A stretch of DNA of 64,000 bases, taken from positions 1,550,001 through 1,614,000 of the forward strand of contig NZ_JAENJG010000001.1 of assembly GCF_016597785.1 (NCBI RefSeq), given 5' to 3'. Of this stretch, positions 45,985 through 55,389 are shown piece after piece (position 1 is the first letter of the stretch; each line of letters starts with the position of its first letter). The notes beneath the pieces are model-generated. The model saw only the letters and a list, made by a program, of their open reading frames with translations. It did not search any database and was not told the DNA's origin. The position numbers were made by a program, and so were the translations under genes. Source of the stretch: Leucobacter sp. L43. GTDB lineage: Bacteria > Actinomycetota > Actinomycetes > Actinomycetales > Microbacteriaceae.

Positions 45985-47859
45985 CTACTGCTGCTGGTCG
46001 TAGAGCTCGGCGTAGGCGCCGCCGAGGGCGAGCAGCTGCTGATGCGTGCCGTGCTCCAGGATGCGCCCGCCGCCGACGACGTAGATGCGGTCGGCGTCGA
46101 CGATCGTCGAGAGGCGATGCGCGATCGCGATGGTCGTTCGGCCGCTTCGCGCATCCTCGAGGGCGTGCTGCACGATGCGCTCGTTCACGGTGTCGAGCGC
46201 GCTCGTCGCTTCGTCGAGCACCAGCACGCGCGGGTTCTTGAGCAGCACGCGGGCGATCGCGATGCGCTGCTTCTCGCCACCCGAGAGTCGGTAGCCGCGC
46301 TCGCCCACGATGGTGTCGTATCCGTCTGCGAAGCTCTCGATCGTGTCGTGGATGTTCGCGAGCCGGGCGGCGGCCTGCACCTCGTGCAGTGACGCGTCGG
46401 GCTTCGCGTACTGCAGGTTGGCCAGCACCGACGCGTGGAAGAGGTAGGGCTCCTGCGTCACCACGCCGATGCGATCCATCAGCCCTTCCTGGCGCAGTTC
46501 GCGCACATCGTCGTCGCCGTAGCGCACGCTGCCCGCTGTCGCGTCGTACAGGCGGGGGACGAGCGACCCGATCGTCGTCTTGCCCGATCCGGATGCGCCG
46601 ACGAAGGCCACGAACTCCCCCGGTTCCACGTGAAACGACACGGAGTCGAGCGTGGGCCGATCGTCGGGCCCCGCGTCGGGGTAGCGGAAGGAGACGGAGT
46701 CGAACTCGATGCGGCCCGCGCGGCCGGGCTCATCCGACGGCTCGCGGGCATCGGCGGCGTCGACGATGGCCGGCTTCAGGTCGAGGTACTCGAAGATGCG
46801 GGCGAACAGCGCCTGCGAGGTCTGCAGGTCGAGCGTGATGCGCATGAGCGCGATGAGCGGGAAGAGCAGCCGCGACTGCACCGTGGTGAACGCGACGATG
46901 GTGCCGGCGGTGATGCCCGGGTCGAACCCCTCCCCCTGGCCGCGTGCGATGAGCCACCCCGAGACCAGGTACACGATCGCCGGCACCGCGGAGAGAAAGA
47001 CCTGCACGAGCGCGAAGAACAGCTGCCCGCTCATCGTCTGCCGCACCTGCAGGTCGATCTGGTTGCGGTTCTCGGCGGCGTACCGCTCGGTCTCGGCGCT
47101 CTGCCGCGAGTAGGTCTTCGCGAGCAGCACCCCGGAGATCGAGAGCGCCTCCTGCGTGATCGCGCTCATCTCCGACAGCGATTCCTGCGTGTGACCCGCG
47201 ATCTTGGCGCGGATCTGGCCGACGCGGCGCTGCGCGATCACGAGGATCGGCATGACGACGACTGCGATCAGCGTCAGCTGCCAGCTCAGCAGCAGCATGG
47301 CCACCGCTGCGGCGACGACCGTGACGGTGTTGCCGATGATGTTCGACACGGTGTTCGTGAGCACGTTGGCGACGCCGCCCACGTCGTTCTGCAGGCGCGA
47401 CTGGATCACACCGGTCTTCGTGCGGGTGAAGAAGCCGAGCTCCATCGATTGCAGGTGGGAGAAGAGTTTCACTCTGAGGTCGCCCATCACCCGGTTGCCG
47501 ACGCGCGCCGTGAAGAGCGTCTGCACGATCCCGAGCCCGGAGGAGACGATGAAGACGGCGATCATCGCCCCGACGAGCCAGGCGAGCACTGCGAGATGCG
47601 GGCCGCCCCCGTCGAGCGGGAAGAGGCCGTCGTCGAACACTCGCTGCGTGAGCAGGGGCGGGAGGATGGCGAGCGCCGCAGACACCAGCACCAGCGCGAT
47701 GATGACGACGAGCTGCATGCGGTACGGCCGGAACAGCGCGGCGATGCGCCGCCCGAGCCCCTCGACGGCGGGAGCGTCGCGGTTCAGCTTGCGCTGCAGC
47801 TCGGCGTCTCCCGCCGAGATGCGGGATCCCCTCCCGACCGGCCCGCCACCCATGCTCAT
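45985..47859 (-). CDS. ABC exporter, fused permease-ATPase
   Basis: 624 residues. Six membrane helices at about residues 45-320 are followed by an ATPase domain with Walker A GASGSGKT, signature RLSGGEKQRIAIARVLL, Walker B VLVLDEATSALD and the H-loop IAHRLS. This is the homodimeric multidrug/lipid exporter layout. Starts at 47859 or 47853 (MSM). It is divergent from the mevalonate operon and alone in its unit. Confidence 0.9.
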   Translation of the reverse strand: MSMGGGPVGRGSRISAGDAELQRKLNRDAPAVEGLGRRIAALFRPYRMQLVVIIALVLVSAALAILPPLLTQRVFDDGLFPLDGGGPHLAVLAWLVGAMIAVFIVSSGLGIVQTLFTARVGNRVMGDLRVKLFSHLQSMELGFFTRTKTGVIQSRLQNDVGGVANVLTNTVSNIIGNTVTVVAAAVAMLLLSWQLTLIAVVVMPILVIAQRRVGQIRAKIAGHTQESLSEMSAITQEALSISGVLLAKTYSRQSAETERYAAENRNQIDLQVRQTMSGQLFFALVQVFLSAVPAIVYLVSGWLIARGQGEGFDPGITAGTIVAFTTVQSRLLFPLIALMRITLDLQTSQALFARIFEYLDLKPAIVDAADAREPSDEPGRAGRIEFDSVSFRYPDAGPDDRPTLDSVSFHVEPGEFVAFVGASGSGKTTIGSLVPRLYDATAGSVRYGDDDVRELRQEGLMDRIGVVTQEPYLFHASVLANLQYAKPDASLHEVQAAARLANIHDTIESFADGYDTIVGERGYRLSGGEKQRIAIARVLLKNPRVLVLDEATSALDTVNERIVQHALEDARSGRTTIAIAHRLSTIVDADRIYVVGGGRILEHGTHQQLLALGGAYAELYDQQQ

Positions 47860-48171
47860 GCTTCGGAGAATAGCGCGCCGCGATGCACTCCGGAGGCCGT
47901 GTTCGCCGGAGGCTGGTGCGCGACACTCACCGAATCGGCGCGCTGCGCAACCCCGCCGCGTCCGCCGACAGCGGATTTTCGGCGCGAACTCGGGCCTCAT
48001 CTGGTGTTCCCGTACGTCAGCGCACGCTCGGGCGAGTGCCCCCGGGTCGCATCTTCAGGCGGTTGCGAATACCCTAAGAGATCTGACGTGCAGGGGGACG
48101 GAGGTGTCCGGCCCTCTTCACGCGTGCCCGAGCGCGGATTTCGCCCCGGGAGTCGACCGAAACGGATCCGA
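47860..48171. promoter_or_regulatory. 312-bp divergent region upstream of the mevalonate operon
   Basis: This stretch must hold the promoters of the ABC exporter and of the mevalonate operon. No convincing ORF is present. I see no clear -35/-10 pair or palindrome; TTGCGA near 48064 is the only -35-like hexamer that stood out. Confidence 0.3.
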
Positions 48172-49254
48172 ATGTCCCAGACCCCCCGCGTGGAACCGCA
48201 CGCTGCTCAGGCATCCCCGGTTCCGGCAGCGGGCGAGCGCCGCGGGGTCGGCGCCGCGCATGCGAAAGCGATTCTCTTCGGCGAGCACGCCGTCGTCTAC
48301 GGCGCCCCGGCCATCGCCATCCCCGTCGACAGCCTGACGGCGGAGGCGACGATCGACGTGGGCGGCGCTGCGGGGCTCCGGATCGCCAGCTCCCTCTACA
48401 CGGGACCGGTCGCGGGTGCGCCAGCGCGACTCACCCCGGTCGTCACGGTGATCCGCGCCGCCCTCGAGCGGGCCGGACTCCCGGAACTCGCGCGGTGCGA
48501 AGCGAACAGCAGCACCGCCGCGAACAGCAGCACCGCCGCGAACAGCAGCGCAGCCGGCGCGGTCGCGGAGGGGCCCGGCGCGACCGTGACCATCGCGAGC
48601 TCCATTCCGCACGAGCGAGGCCTCGGCTCGAGCGCCGCGGTCGCGGCCGCCATCGCGCGCGCCGCGTTCGACCTCGCGGGCGCCGAGCTCGACAGCGAGA
48701 CGCTCTTCGACCTCATTCAGACGGCGGAGCGCGTCGCCCACGGCACGCCGAGCGGCATCGACGCCCGCACCGTGGCGGCGACCGGAGCCATCCGGTTCAA
48801 CCGCGGCTCGGTGGCTCCGATCCGGATCGGCGAGCCGCTGATCCTCGCGTTCGCAGACACCGGCCACCCCGGCTCCACCGCTCAGGCGGTGGCATCCGTG
48901 CAGGCGCTGCGCGCACGCGAGCCGGCGTCGACCGACGCCCTGCTCTCGCGACTCGCCGAGATCGCGGAGCACTCGATCGACGATCTCGCTACGGGTGATC
49001 GCGGTGCGGTCGGCGCCGCGATGAGCGAAGCCCACGCGATCCTGCATCGCGTCGGCGTCAGCTCGGATCGCCTCGACGCGATCGTCGCCGCCGCGTGCGA
49101 CGCCGGCGCGACCGGGGCGAAACTCACCGGAGGCGGGCTCGGCGGCTGCATCATCGCGGTCGCCGACTCCGAAGCACACGCCGAGCAGATCGGCGTCGCC
49201 ATGCGCGGCGCCGGCGCCGAACGCACCTGGACCGTGGAGGTTCCCGCCGCATGA
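48172..49254 (+). CDS. mvk: Mevalonate kinase
   Basis: 360 residues of the GHMP kinase family. AKAILFGEHAVVYGAPAIAI at the N terminus, the phosphate loop HERGLGSSAAVAAAI near residue 146 and the C-terminal LTGGGLGGCIIA are all present. It phosphorylates mevalonate, the first kinase step. An insert around residues 110-128 is a tandem repeat of ANSSTA. The stop overlaps the start of the decarboxylase gene by ATGA. First gene of the operon; no strong ribosome site is visible before the ATG. Confidence 0.95.
   Translation: MSQTPRVEPHAAQASPVPAAGERRGVGAAHAKAILFGEHAVVYGAPAIAIPVDSLTAEATIDVGGAAGLRIASSLYTGPVAGAPARLTPVVTVIRAALERAGLPELARCEANSSTAANSSTAANSSAAGAVAEGPGATVTIASSIPHERGLGSSAAVAAAIARAAFDLAGAELDSETLFDLIQTAERVAHGTPSGIDARTVAATGAIRFNRGSVAPIRIGEPLILAFADTGHPGSTAQAVASVQALRAREPASTDALLSRLAEIAEHSIDDLATGDRGAVGAAMSEAHAILHRVGVSSDRLDAIVAAACDAGATGAKLTGGGLGGCIIAVADSEAHAEQIGVAMRGAGAERTWTVEVPAA
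48502..48555 (+). repeat. 18-bp tandem repeat inside the mevalonate kinase gene
   Basis: Three consecutive 18-base units begin GCGAACAGCAGC; the first two are identical and the third differs in the last bases. They encode ANSSTA-ANSSTA-ANSSAA, an in-frame expansion in a loop between kinase motifs. Confidence 0.8.
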
Positions 49255-50273
49255 CGACCGCAACCGCCCGCGCGTATCCGAACATCGCCCTCGTGAAGTA
49301 CTGGGGCAAGCAGGACGAGGATCTGATTCTGCCCGTCGCCGGCAGCCTGTCGTTGACGCTCGACGCCTTCCCCACGACGACGACCGTCGCGCTCGACGCA
49401 GCGACCGGCACCGACACCGGCACCGACACCGGCATCGACACGTTCAGCCTGAATGGCGCGGTCGCGACCGCCGACGCGACAGGGCGGGTCACCCGGTTCC
49501 TCGACCGGGTGCGCGAGCTCGCCGGATCCGAGACCCGTGCGACCGTCACGTCCACGAACGAGGCACCGACGGGGGCGGGGCTCGCGTCTTCGGCCTCGGG
49601 GTTCGCCGCCCTCGCGACCGCCGCAGCCGCCGCGTACGGCCTCGATCTCGATCGCCGCGACCTCAGCCGCCTCGCACGCCGCGGATCCGGGTCCGCATCG
49701 CGCAGCCTCGTCGACGGCCTCGCCGTCTGGCACGCCGGCGACGACGCGCATTCGTACGCCGAAGCCGTTGCAGGACCGGATATGCGGATGGTGATCGTCA
49801 CGGTCGATACCGCTCAGAAGGCCGTCTCGAGCCGAGCGGCGATGCGGCGGACCGCGCTCACCTCGCCGTTCTTCCCCGCGTGGATCTCATCGACCGAGGA
49901 GTCGCTCGCGGCGATGCTCGAGGCCTGCGCCGCCGACGATTTCACCCGGGTGGGACGCATCACCGAGTCGCACGCTCTGCGCATGCACGCGGTGATCCAG
50001 TCGTGCGACCCGCCGATCCGCTACCTCGCTCCCACGAGCGTCGCCGTCTTCGACGCGGTCGCGGCATTGCGCGAGCAGGGTCTCGAGGCGTACTCGACTG
50101 CGGACGCCGGCCCGAACGTCGCCGTCATCGTGCGGCCGGAGCAGGCGGAGGACCTGCGCGACGCCCTTGCGGGCTTCGGGTCGGTGCGGCTCGTCGGCGC
50201 GGGCGACGGCGCGCGCCTGATCGATGCGGGAGCGACTGCGGCGGCGGAAGCCAGACCCGGAGCCGGCGCATGA
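49251..50273 (+). CDS. mvaD: Diphosphomevalonate decarboxylase
   Basis: 340 residues. YPNIALVKYWGKQDEDLILP at the N terminus and NEAPTGAGLASSASGFAALA at about 105 are specific for this GHMP member, which makes isopentenyl diphosphate from diphosphomevalonate. A 12-base tandem repeat near 49405-49440 encodes TGTDTGTDTG in a surface loop. Coupled to the genes on both sides by ATGA overlaps. Confidence 0.95.
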   Translation: MTTATARAYPNIALVKYWGKQDEDLILPVAGSLSLTLDAFPTTTTVALDAATGTDTGTDTGIDTFSLNGAVATADATGRVTRFLDRVRELAGSETRATVTSTNEAPTGAGLASSASGFAALATAAAAAYGLDLDRRDLSRLARRGSGSASRSLVDGLAVWHAGDDAHSYAEAVAGPDMRMVIVTVDTAQKAVSSRAAMRRTALTSPFFPAWISSTEESLAAMLEACAADDFTRVGRITESHALRMHAVIQSCDPPIRYLAPTSVAVFDAVAALREQGLEAYSTADAGPNVAVIVRPEQAEDLRDALAGFGSVRLVGAGDGARLIDAGATAAAEARPGAGA

Positions 50274-51364
50274 TCGAGCAGCGCGCGCCCGGCAAGCTCT
50301 ACATCGCAGGCGAGTACGCCGTCGTCGATCCGGGGCAGCCCGCCGTGATCGTCGCGGTCGACCGCTACATCACGGTGCAGCTCACCGAGGGATCGCAGGT
50401 GGGCCGCGTGCGTTCGAGCGCCTATGGCCGCTCCCCGCTCGTATGGGTGCGCGACGACGCGAACGACCGCATCGTGCTCGAGCACCAGCCCTACGACTAC
50501 GTCTTCGCAGCGATCACCGCCGTCGAACAGCTGCGCTCGGAGCTCAGCCTCCCGCCCCGCTATTACGATCTCGACATCAGCAGCGAACTCGACGATGTCA
50601 GCGGCCGCAAGTTCGGGCTCGGCTCGTCGGCCGCGGTGACCGTCGCCGTCGTCGCCGCGCTCGACGAGTTCTACAGTCTGGGCCTCAGCCGGGTCGACCG
50701 CTTCAAGCTCGCCCTGCTGGCGACCATCGAGGTCGCGCCAACGGCTTCGGGCGGCGACCTCGCGGCGAGCACCTTCGGCGGCTGGATCCGCTACGCCTCC
50801 CCCGACCGGGGCGCACTGCGCACGCACCGCGCCGCGCACGGCGTCTCCGCCGCGCTGGCGGCATCGCAGCAGTGGGCCGGAAGCGGCGTGACGCGGCTCG
50901 ACCACCCCGACGCGGTGCAGCTGCTCGTGGGCTGGACCGGATCTCCGGCCTCGACTGAACGGCTCGTCGAGCAGGTGCGCACCTCGGACAGCCGCACACC
51001 GGTCCAACCGTACGCGACGTTCATCGAAGACAGCAGCGCTCTCGTCGACGCCCTCGTCGACGCATTCGGACGGGGCGGGGCGGGAGCCCCCGAGGTCATC
51101 GGACGGGCTCGCCGAGTGCTGCAGCGGTTGAGCGCGTCATCGGGCATCACCATCGAGACGCCGCAACTGCAAGCGCTCTGCGACATCGCCGAGCGCCACG
51201 GGGCTGCGGGCAAGCCGTCGGGAGCCGGCGGAGGCGACTGCGGTATCGTGCTTGCGGACGCGGATCTCGCGACCGACCCCATCTTGCGCGAGTGGGAGGC
51301 CAACGACATCCGTCGCCTCAGCCTCGCTCCGCACCCCGCGTCAGGAGGCGTCGATGCATTCTGA
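50270..51364 (+). CDS. mvaK2: Phosphomevalonate kinase
   Basis: 364 residues, GHMP family: APGKLYIAGEYAVVDPGQPA at the N terminus, KFGLGSSAAVTVAVVAALDE near residue 120 and GAGGGDCGIVLAD near the C terminus. It makes diphosphomevalonate. The ATG overlaps the decarboxylase stop and its own end overlaps the isomerase start by 11 bases. Confidence 0.95.
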   Translation: MIEQRAPGKLYIAGEYAVVDPGQPAVIVAVDRYITVQLTEGSQVGRVRSSAYGRSPLVWVRDDANDRIVLEHQPYDYVFAAITAVEQLRSELSLPPRYYDLDISSELDDVSGRKFGLGSSAAVTVAVVAALDEFYSLGLSRVDRFKLALLATIEVAPTASGGDLAASTFGGWIRYASPDRGALRTHRAAHGVSAALAASQQWAGSGVTRLDHPDAVQLLVGWTGSPASTERLVEQVRTSDSRTPVQPYATFIEDSSALVDALVDAFGRGGAGAPEVIGRARRVLQRLSASSGITIETPQLQALCDIAERHGAAGKPSGAGGGDCGIVLADADLATDPILREWEANDIRRLSLAPHPASGGVDAF

Positions 51365-52526
51365 TCTCGAGTCGGACCAGGTGTCCGCAGCTCTTCCGCC
51401 CGCTCTCGAGACCGACGGCTCCCGCGCGGCCCGCAAAGACGAGCACGTCGACCTCGCGCTCGGACAGCAGGGCGACGGCGCCGCGCACAACGAATTCGAC
51501 GACCTCGACTTCGTGCATCAGGCGCTCGACGGCGTCGACGCCGAGCGCGTCGATCTCGGTGTGGGCATCGCCTTCGGCGCCGGCCCTCAGCACGCCGCCG
51601 GCGAATGGCACTGGGAGACGCCGTTCTACGTCAACGGGATGACGGGCGGAACCGATCGCACCACGCGCATCAACCGCGAGCTCGCGATCGCAGCGCGTGA
51701 GACAGGTCTGCCGATGGCCAGCGGTTCCGTATCGGTCGCGCTCGACGATCCAGACGCTGCACGGGGTTTCGCCGTGATCCGCGCCGAGAACCCCGACGGC
51801 TTCGTCATGGCGAATCTCGGCGTCGGCCGGCCCGCCTCCGACGCTCCGCGTGCCGTCGAGCTGCTCGGCGCGAACGCGCTGCAGATCCACGTCAACGCGG
51901 TGCAGGAGACGGCGATGCCGGAGGGCTCGCGCGACTTCTCGTCGTGGATCTCGTCGGTCGAGCAGCTCGCAGCCGCCTCGCCGGTGCCCGTCGTCGTGAA
52001 AGAGGTCGGCTTCGGCCTCAGCCGCAGCGCGCTGCGGCACCTCTCCGATATCGGCGTCGGCATCGCCGATGTCGGCGGCCGGGGCGGCACCGACTTCCTG
52101 CGGATCGAGAACGCGCGTCGTTCGGCCGGCGAGTACGCGATGCTCGCCGGCTTCGGTCAGTCGGCGCTCGCGAGCCTGCTCGACGCCCCGCGGAACGCGC
52201 CGACGCTGCTCGCATCGGGAGGCGTTCGCACGCCGTTCGACGTGGTGAAGGCGCTCGCCGCCGGCGCCCAGGCCGTCGGCGTCGCCGGCGCCTTCCTCGC
52301 CGCCATCGGCAGCGACGGCGCATCTGGCGGCGCCGAGCGCCTCATCGCGCTCGTCGACGACTGGAAGCTGCGCACCCGGGCCGTGTACGCGCTGCTCGGC
52401 GCGGTCACACGCGACGATCTGCTCGCCACCGATGTCATCCTGCGCGGCAGGCTCAGGGAATTCTGCGCCGACCGCGGCGTTAACCTCAGTGCGCTCGCGC
52501 TCCGCTCGGAGGCGCGACGCCCGTGA
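51354..52526 (+). CDS. fni: Type 2 isopentenyl-diphosphate delta-isomerase (FMN)
   Basis: 390 residues. FYVNGMTGGTDRTTRINREL, ASGSVSVALDD, IHVNAVQETAMPEG and DVGGRGGTDFLRIEN are typical of the FMN- and NADPH-dependent isomerase that balances isopentenyl and dimethylallyl diphosphate. AGGAGG at 51343-51348 fixes the ATG at 51354, inside the end of the previous gene. Confidence 0.95.
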   Translation: MHSDLESDQVSAALPPALETDGSRAARKDEHVDLALGQQGDGAAHNEFDDLDFVHQALDGVDAERVDLGVGIAFGAGPQHAAGEWHWETPFYVNGMTGGTDRTTRINRELAIAARETGLPMASGSVSVALDDPDAARGFAVIRAENPDGFVMANLGVGRPASDAPRAVELLGANALQIHVNAVQETAMPEGSRDFSSWISSVEQLAAASPVPVVVKEVGFGLSRSALRHLSDIGVGIADVGGRGGTDFLRIENARRSAGEYAMLAGFGQSALASLLDAPRNAPTLLASGGVRTPFDVVKALAAGAQAVGVAGAFLAAIGSDGASGGAERLIALVDDWKLRTRAVYALLGAVTRDDLLATDVILRGRLREFCADRGVNLSALALRSEARRP

Positions 52527-52566
52527 ACTTCACCCAGCACCCACGCACTCACTCACGAAGGAAGCC

Positions 52567-53634
52567 ATGAGCGTTCCCGAACAGGCCCACCGCGAGACCG
52601 TCACGGAGATCCCGACCAGCTGGGTCGGCCCGATCAGGATCACCGGATCCTCGGTTTCCGGCGAGATCTCGGTGCCCCTCGCCACCTACGAGACACCGCT
52701 CTGGCCGTCCGTCGGACGCGGTGCTCGCGTCTCCCGCGCCGTCGAAGGCGGCATCCGCACCGTCGTCACCGGTGAGCGGATGACCCGGTCCGTGCTCTTC
52801 ACGGCGCGTGGCGCTGTCGGTGCGCAGATCGCCGCGCAGACCATCGAGGCCCGCCTCGGCGAGTTGCAGGAGGTCGTCACCGCTGGCAGCCGTCACGCGA
52901 AGCTGCTCGAGGCGCACCCCGAGATCGTCGGCAACCTGCTGTTCGTCCGCTTCGCGTTCACCACGGGTGACGCGTCGGGTCACAACATGGTGACGAACGC
53001 GGCCGATGCGCTCATGGAGCGGATCCTGTCGTGGGGGCTCGAGATCGAATACGGTTCCATCTCGGGCAACTACTGCTCCGACAAGAAGGCGACGGCGGTG
53101 AACGGGATTCTGGGCCGCGGGCGCAGCGTGGTCGCCGAGATCCTGATCCCGCACGAGCTCGTCGCCAGCGGACTGCGCACCGACGCCCAGCGCGTCACCG
53201 ACATGGTCGTGCGCAAGAACCTGGTGGGCAGCACCATCGCCGGCGCGATCCGCTCGGCGAACGCCCACTACGCCAACATGCTGCTCGGCTTCTACCTGGC
53301 GACGGGGCAGGACGCGGCGAACATCGTCGAGGGATCGCAGGGGATCACCTACGCGGAGAACCGGGAAGAGGGGCTGTACTTCTCGTGCACCGTGCCCCAC
53401 CTCATCGTGGGAACGGTCGGCAACGGCAAGCACCTGCCCCACATCGAGGAGGCGCTGACCCGCATCGGCTGCCGGGAGGATCGGGAGCCGGGCGAGAACG
53501 CCCGCCGTCTCGCCGAGCTCATGGCCGCCACCGTGCTCTGCGGCGAGCTCTCGCTCATCGCAGCGCAGACGAACCCGGGCGAACTCATGGCTGCGCACCT
53601 GCGCATCGAGCGGAAGGAGACGCCGAACGCATGA
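52567..53634 (+). CDS. mvaA: Hydroxymethylglutaryl-CoA reductase
   Basis: 355 residues, catalytic domain only, without membrane segments. Signature regions are FTTGDASGHNMVTNA, SISGNYCSDKKATAVN with the catalytic lysine, and VPHLIVGTVGNGKHLPHIEE. It reduces HMG-CoA to mevalonate with NAD(P)H. AAGGA lies upstream of the ATG, and the stop overlaps the synthase start by ATGA. Confidence 0.95.
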   Translation: MSVPEQAHRETVTEIPTSWVGPIRITGSSVSGEISVPLATYETPLWPSVGRGARVSRAVEGGIRTVVTGERMTRSVLFTARGAVGAQIAAQTIEARLGELQEVVTAGSRHAKLLEAHPEIVGNLLFVRFAFTTGDASGHNMVTNAADALMERILSWGLEIEYGSISGNYCSDKKATAVNGILGRGRSVVAEILIPHELVASGLRTDAQRVTDMVVRKNLVGSTIAGAIRSANAHYANMLLGFYLATGQDAANIVEGSQGITYAENREEGLYFSCTVPHLIVGTVGNGKHLPHIEEALTRIGCREDREPGENARRLAELMAATVLCGELSLIAAQTNPGELMAAHLRIERKETPNA

Positions 53635-54776
53635 CCTCCATCGGCATTCACGACATCGAACTGGCGACCACGCACCACCTGCTCGACCTGGGCACGCTTG
53701 CCGAGACGACCGGCGTCGACCCTGCCAAGTACCGGCTCGGCCTCGGGCAAGACGAGTTCAGCGTTCCCGCGGCTGACGAGGACATCGTCACCATGGGCGC
53801 CACCGCCGCGCTCGCGCTGCTCGACCGGAACGGACTCGACGGGGTGCGCACCCTGCTGTTCGCGACCGAGTCCGGTCTCGACCATTCGAAGGCTGCCGGC
53901 GTCTTCGTGCACAAGCTGCTCGGACTGCCGCCCCAGGTGCGCGTCGCCGAGATCAAGCAGGCCTGCTACGGCGGCACCGCCGCGATCCAGGCCGCCGTCG
54001 GTATCGTGCAGCGCAACCCGAACGAGCGCGTGCTCGTGATCGCGAGCGACATCGCGCGCTACGCGCTGGACTCCCCCGGTGAGCCCACGCAGGGCGCGGG
54101 CGCCGCAGCGATCCTCATCGGCGTCGATCCGGCCCTCGTCGAGATCGAGCCCGCCTCAGGGCTCTTCTCCGCCGACGTCGACGACTTCTGGCGGCCGAAC
54201 GACTCGTCGACGGCGATCGTCGACGGCGCTCTGTCGATCTCGGCGTACCTCGACGCCATGACGGGCGCCTGGGACGATCTCGCCGCGCACGGCGGCCCCG
54301 CCATCACCGACATCGACCGCCTCGTCTACCACCAGCCGTACACGAAGATGGCGCGCAAGGCGCAGGCTCGCCTGGGCGAGCACACGGGCGTTGACCTCGG
54401 CGATGACGGCCTCGTGCCGGGCGCGATCTACAACCGCCGCCTCGGCAACGCGTACACCGCCTCACTGTACGCCGGCGTCGCCTCGGTGCTCGACCACGAG
54501 CGAGACCTCGTCGGCAAGCGCCTCGGCATGTTCAGCTACGGCTCCGGCAGCGTGAGCGAATTCTTGACGGGTGTGGTGCAGCCGGCGGCAGCATCGCGCA
54601 GCGACCACTTCACCTCCGTGCTCGACGCGCGCGTTCCGCTCAGCGTGCCCGAATACCGCGAGCTGCACGCGCGCGAGCTGCCGAGCAACGTCGACGTCGA
54701 GACCCCGCGCGTCACCGAGGCTCCGTTCCGCTTCGCCGGTCTGCGCGGCAGCGCCCGCCGCTACGAGCGCCGCTAG
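53631..54776 (+). CDS. mvaS: Hydroxymethylglutaryl-CoA synthase
   Basis: 381 residues, thiolase fold. The catalytic residues are visible: E80 (FATESGLDHSKA), C112 (IKQACYGGTAA) and H233 (VYHQPYTKMARKA). It condenses acetoacetyl-CoA and acetyl-CoA. Last gene of the mevalonate operon, followed by a strong hairpin. Confidence 0.95.
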   Translation: MTSIGIHDIELATTHHLLDLGTLAETTGVDPAKYRLGLGQDEFSVPAADEDIVTMGATAALALLDRNGLDGVRTLLFATESGLDHSKAAGVFVHKLLGLPPQVRVAEIKQACYGGTAAIQAAVGIVQRNPNERVLVIASDIARYALDSPGEPTQGAGAAAILIGVDPALVEIEPASGLFSADVDDFWRPNDSSTAIVDGALSISAYLDAMTGAWDDLAAHGGPAITDIDRLVYHQPYTKMARKAQARLGEHTGVDLGDDGLVPGAIYNRRLGNAYTASLYAGVASVLDHERDLVGKRLGMFSYGSGSVSEFLTGVVQPAAASRSDHFTSVLDARVPLSVPEYRELHARELPSNVDVETPRVTEAPFRFAGLRGSARRYERR

Positions 54777-54808
54777 GCGCCCCCTCGCCGAGCCCCTGCC
54801 GGCGCACA

Positions 54809-54846
54809 GAACCCCTGCCGAGATCACGTATTCTCGGCAGGGGTTC
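54809..54846. terminator. Bidirectional hairpin between mvaS and ohr
   Basis: Perfect 15-base arms, GAACCCCTGCCGAGA and TCTCGGCAGGGGTTC, with an 8-base loop stand between the two convergent genes. A second GC-rich inverted repeat (GGCGGGCG/CGCCCGCC-like) follows at about 54857-54876. Confidence 0.75.
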
Positions 54847-54880
54847 GGCGTTTCGGCGGGCGTTCGGCGCCCGCCGAGGC

Positions 54881-55300
54881 TCAGTCGTCGGAGGCGGTGA
54901 CCTTCACTTCGATGTTGCCGCGCGTCGCCTTCGAGTACGGGCACACCTGGTGCGCGGCGTCGGCGAGTTCTTGAGCCTGCGCGTGCTCGAGATGCGGGAG
55001 CACGACCTCGAGCTCGACTGAGAGCTCGAAGCCCCCGTCGACGTTGCTCAGGTGCACGCGGGAACCGACACTGGAATCCGCGATGTCGACCTTCTTCTCG
55101 CGCGCAACCGCCTGCAGGGCGCCGTGGAAGCATGCGGCGTAGCCTGCGGCGAACAGCACCTCGGGGTTCGGGGCGCCGCCGGGGCCGCCCATCTCCTTCG
55201 GAGCGCGCAGATCGGTGTCGACGAGCCCGTCGACGGTCTTGACGTGGCCATTGCGCCCGTCTCCGGTCGCGAGTGCCTCAGCGGTGTACATGATGCTCAT
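54881..55300 (-). CDS. ohr: Organic hydroperoxide resistance protein, Ohr/OsmC family
   Basis: 139 residues, the usual Ohr length. The two redox cysteines are C57 (AACFHGAL) and C120 (HQVCPYSKATRGNIEV). Ohr reduces organic and lipid hydroperoxides. AAAGGGG precedes the ATG at 55300. No OhrR regulator gene is adjacent. Confidence 0.92.
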   Translation of the reverse strand: MSIMYTAEALATGDGRNGHVKTVDGLVDTDLRAPKEMGGPGGAPNPEVLFAAGYAACFHGALQAVAREKKVDIADSSVGSRVHLSNVDGGFELSVELEVVLPHLEHAQAQELADAAHQVCPYSKATRGNIEVKVTASDD

Positions 55301-55389
55301 CGGTTCCCCTTTCACGTGCCGGGCTCTCGTACCGGCCTCGCTCGCAGGCTACGCCCTGGGGCTGGCACTGCGCCGATACTCGCCAGAAG

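Noticed and set aside
46435..48171. Upstream in-frame extension of mevalonate kinase through the ABC exporter
   Set aside because: It would translate the antisense strand of the exporter; kinase homology begins just after the ATG at 48172.
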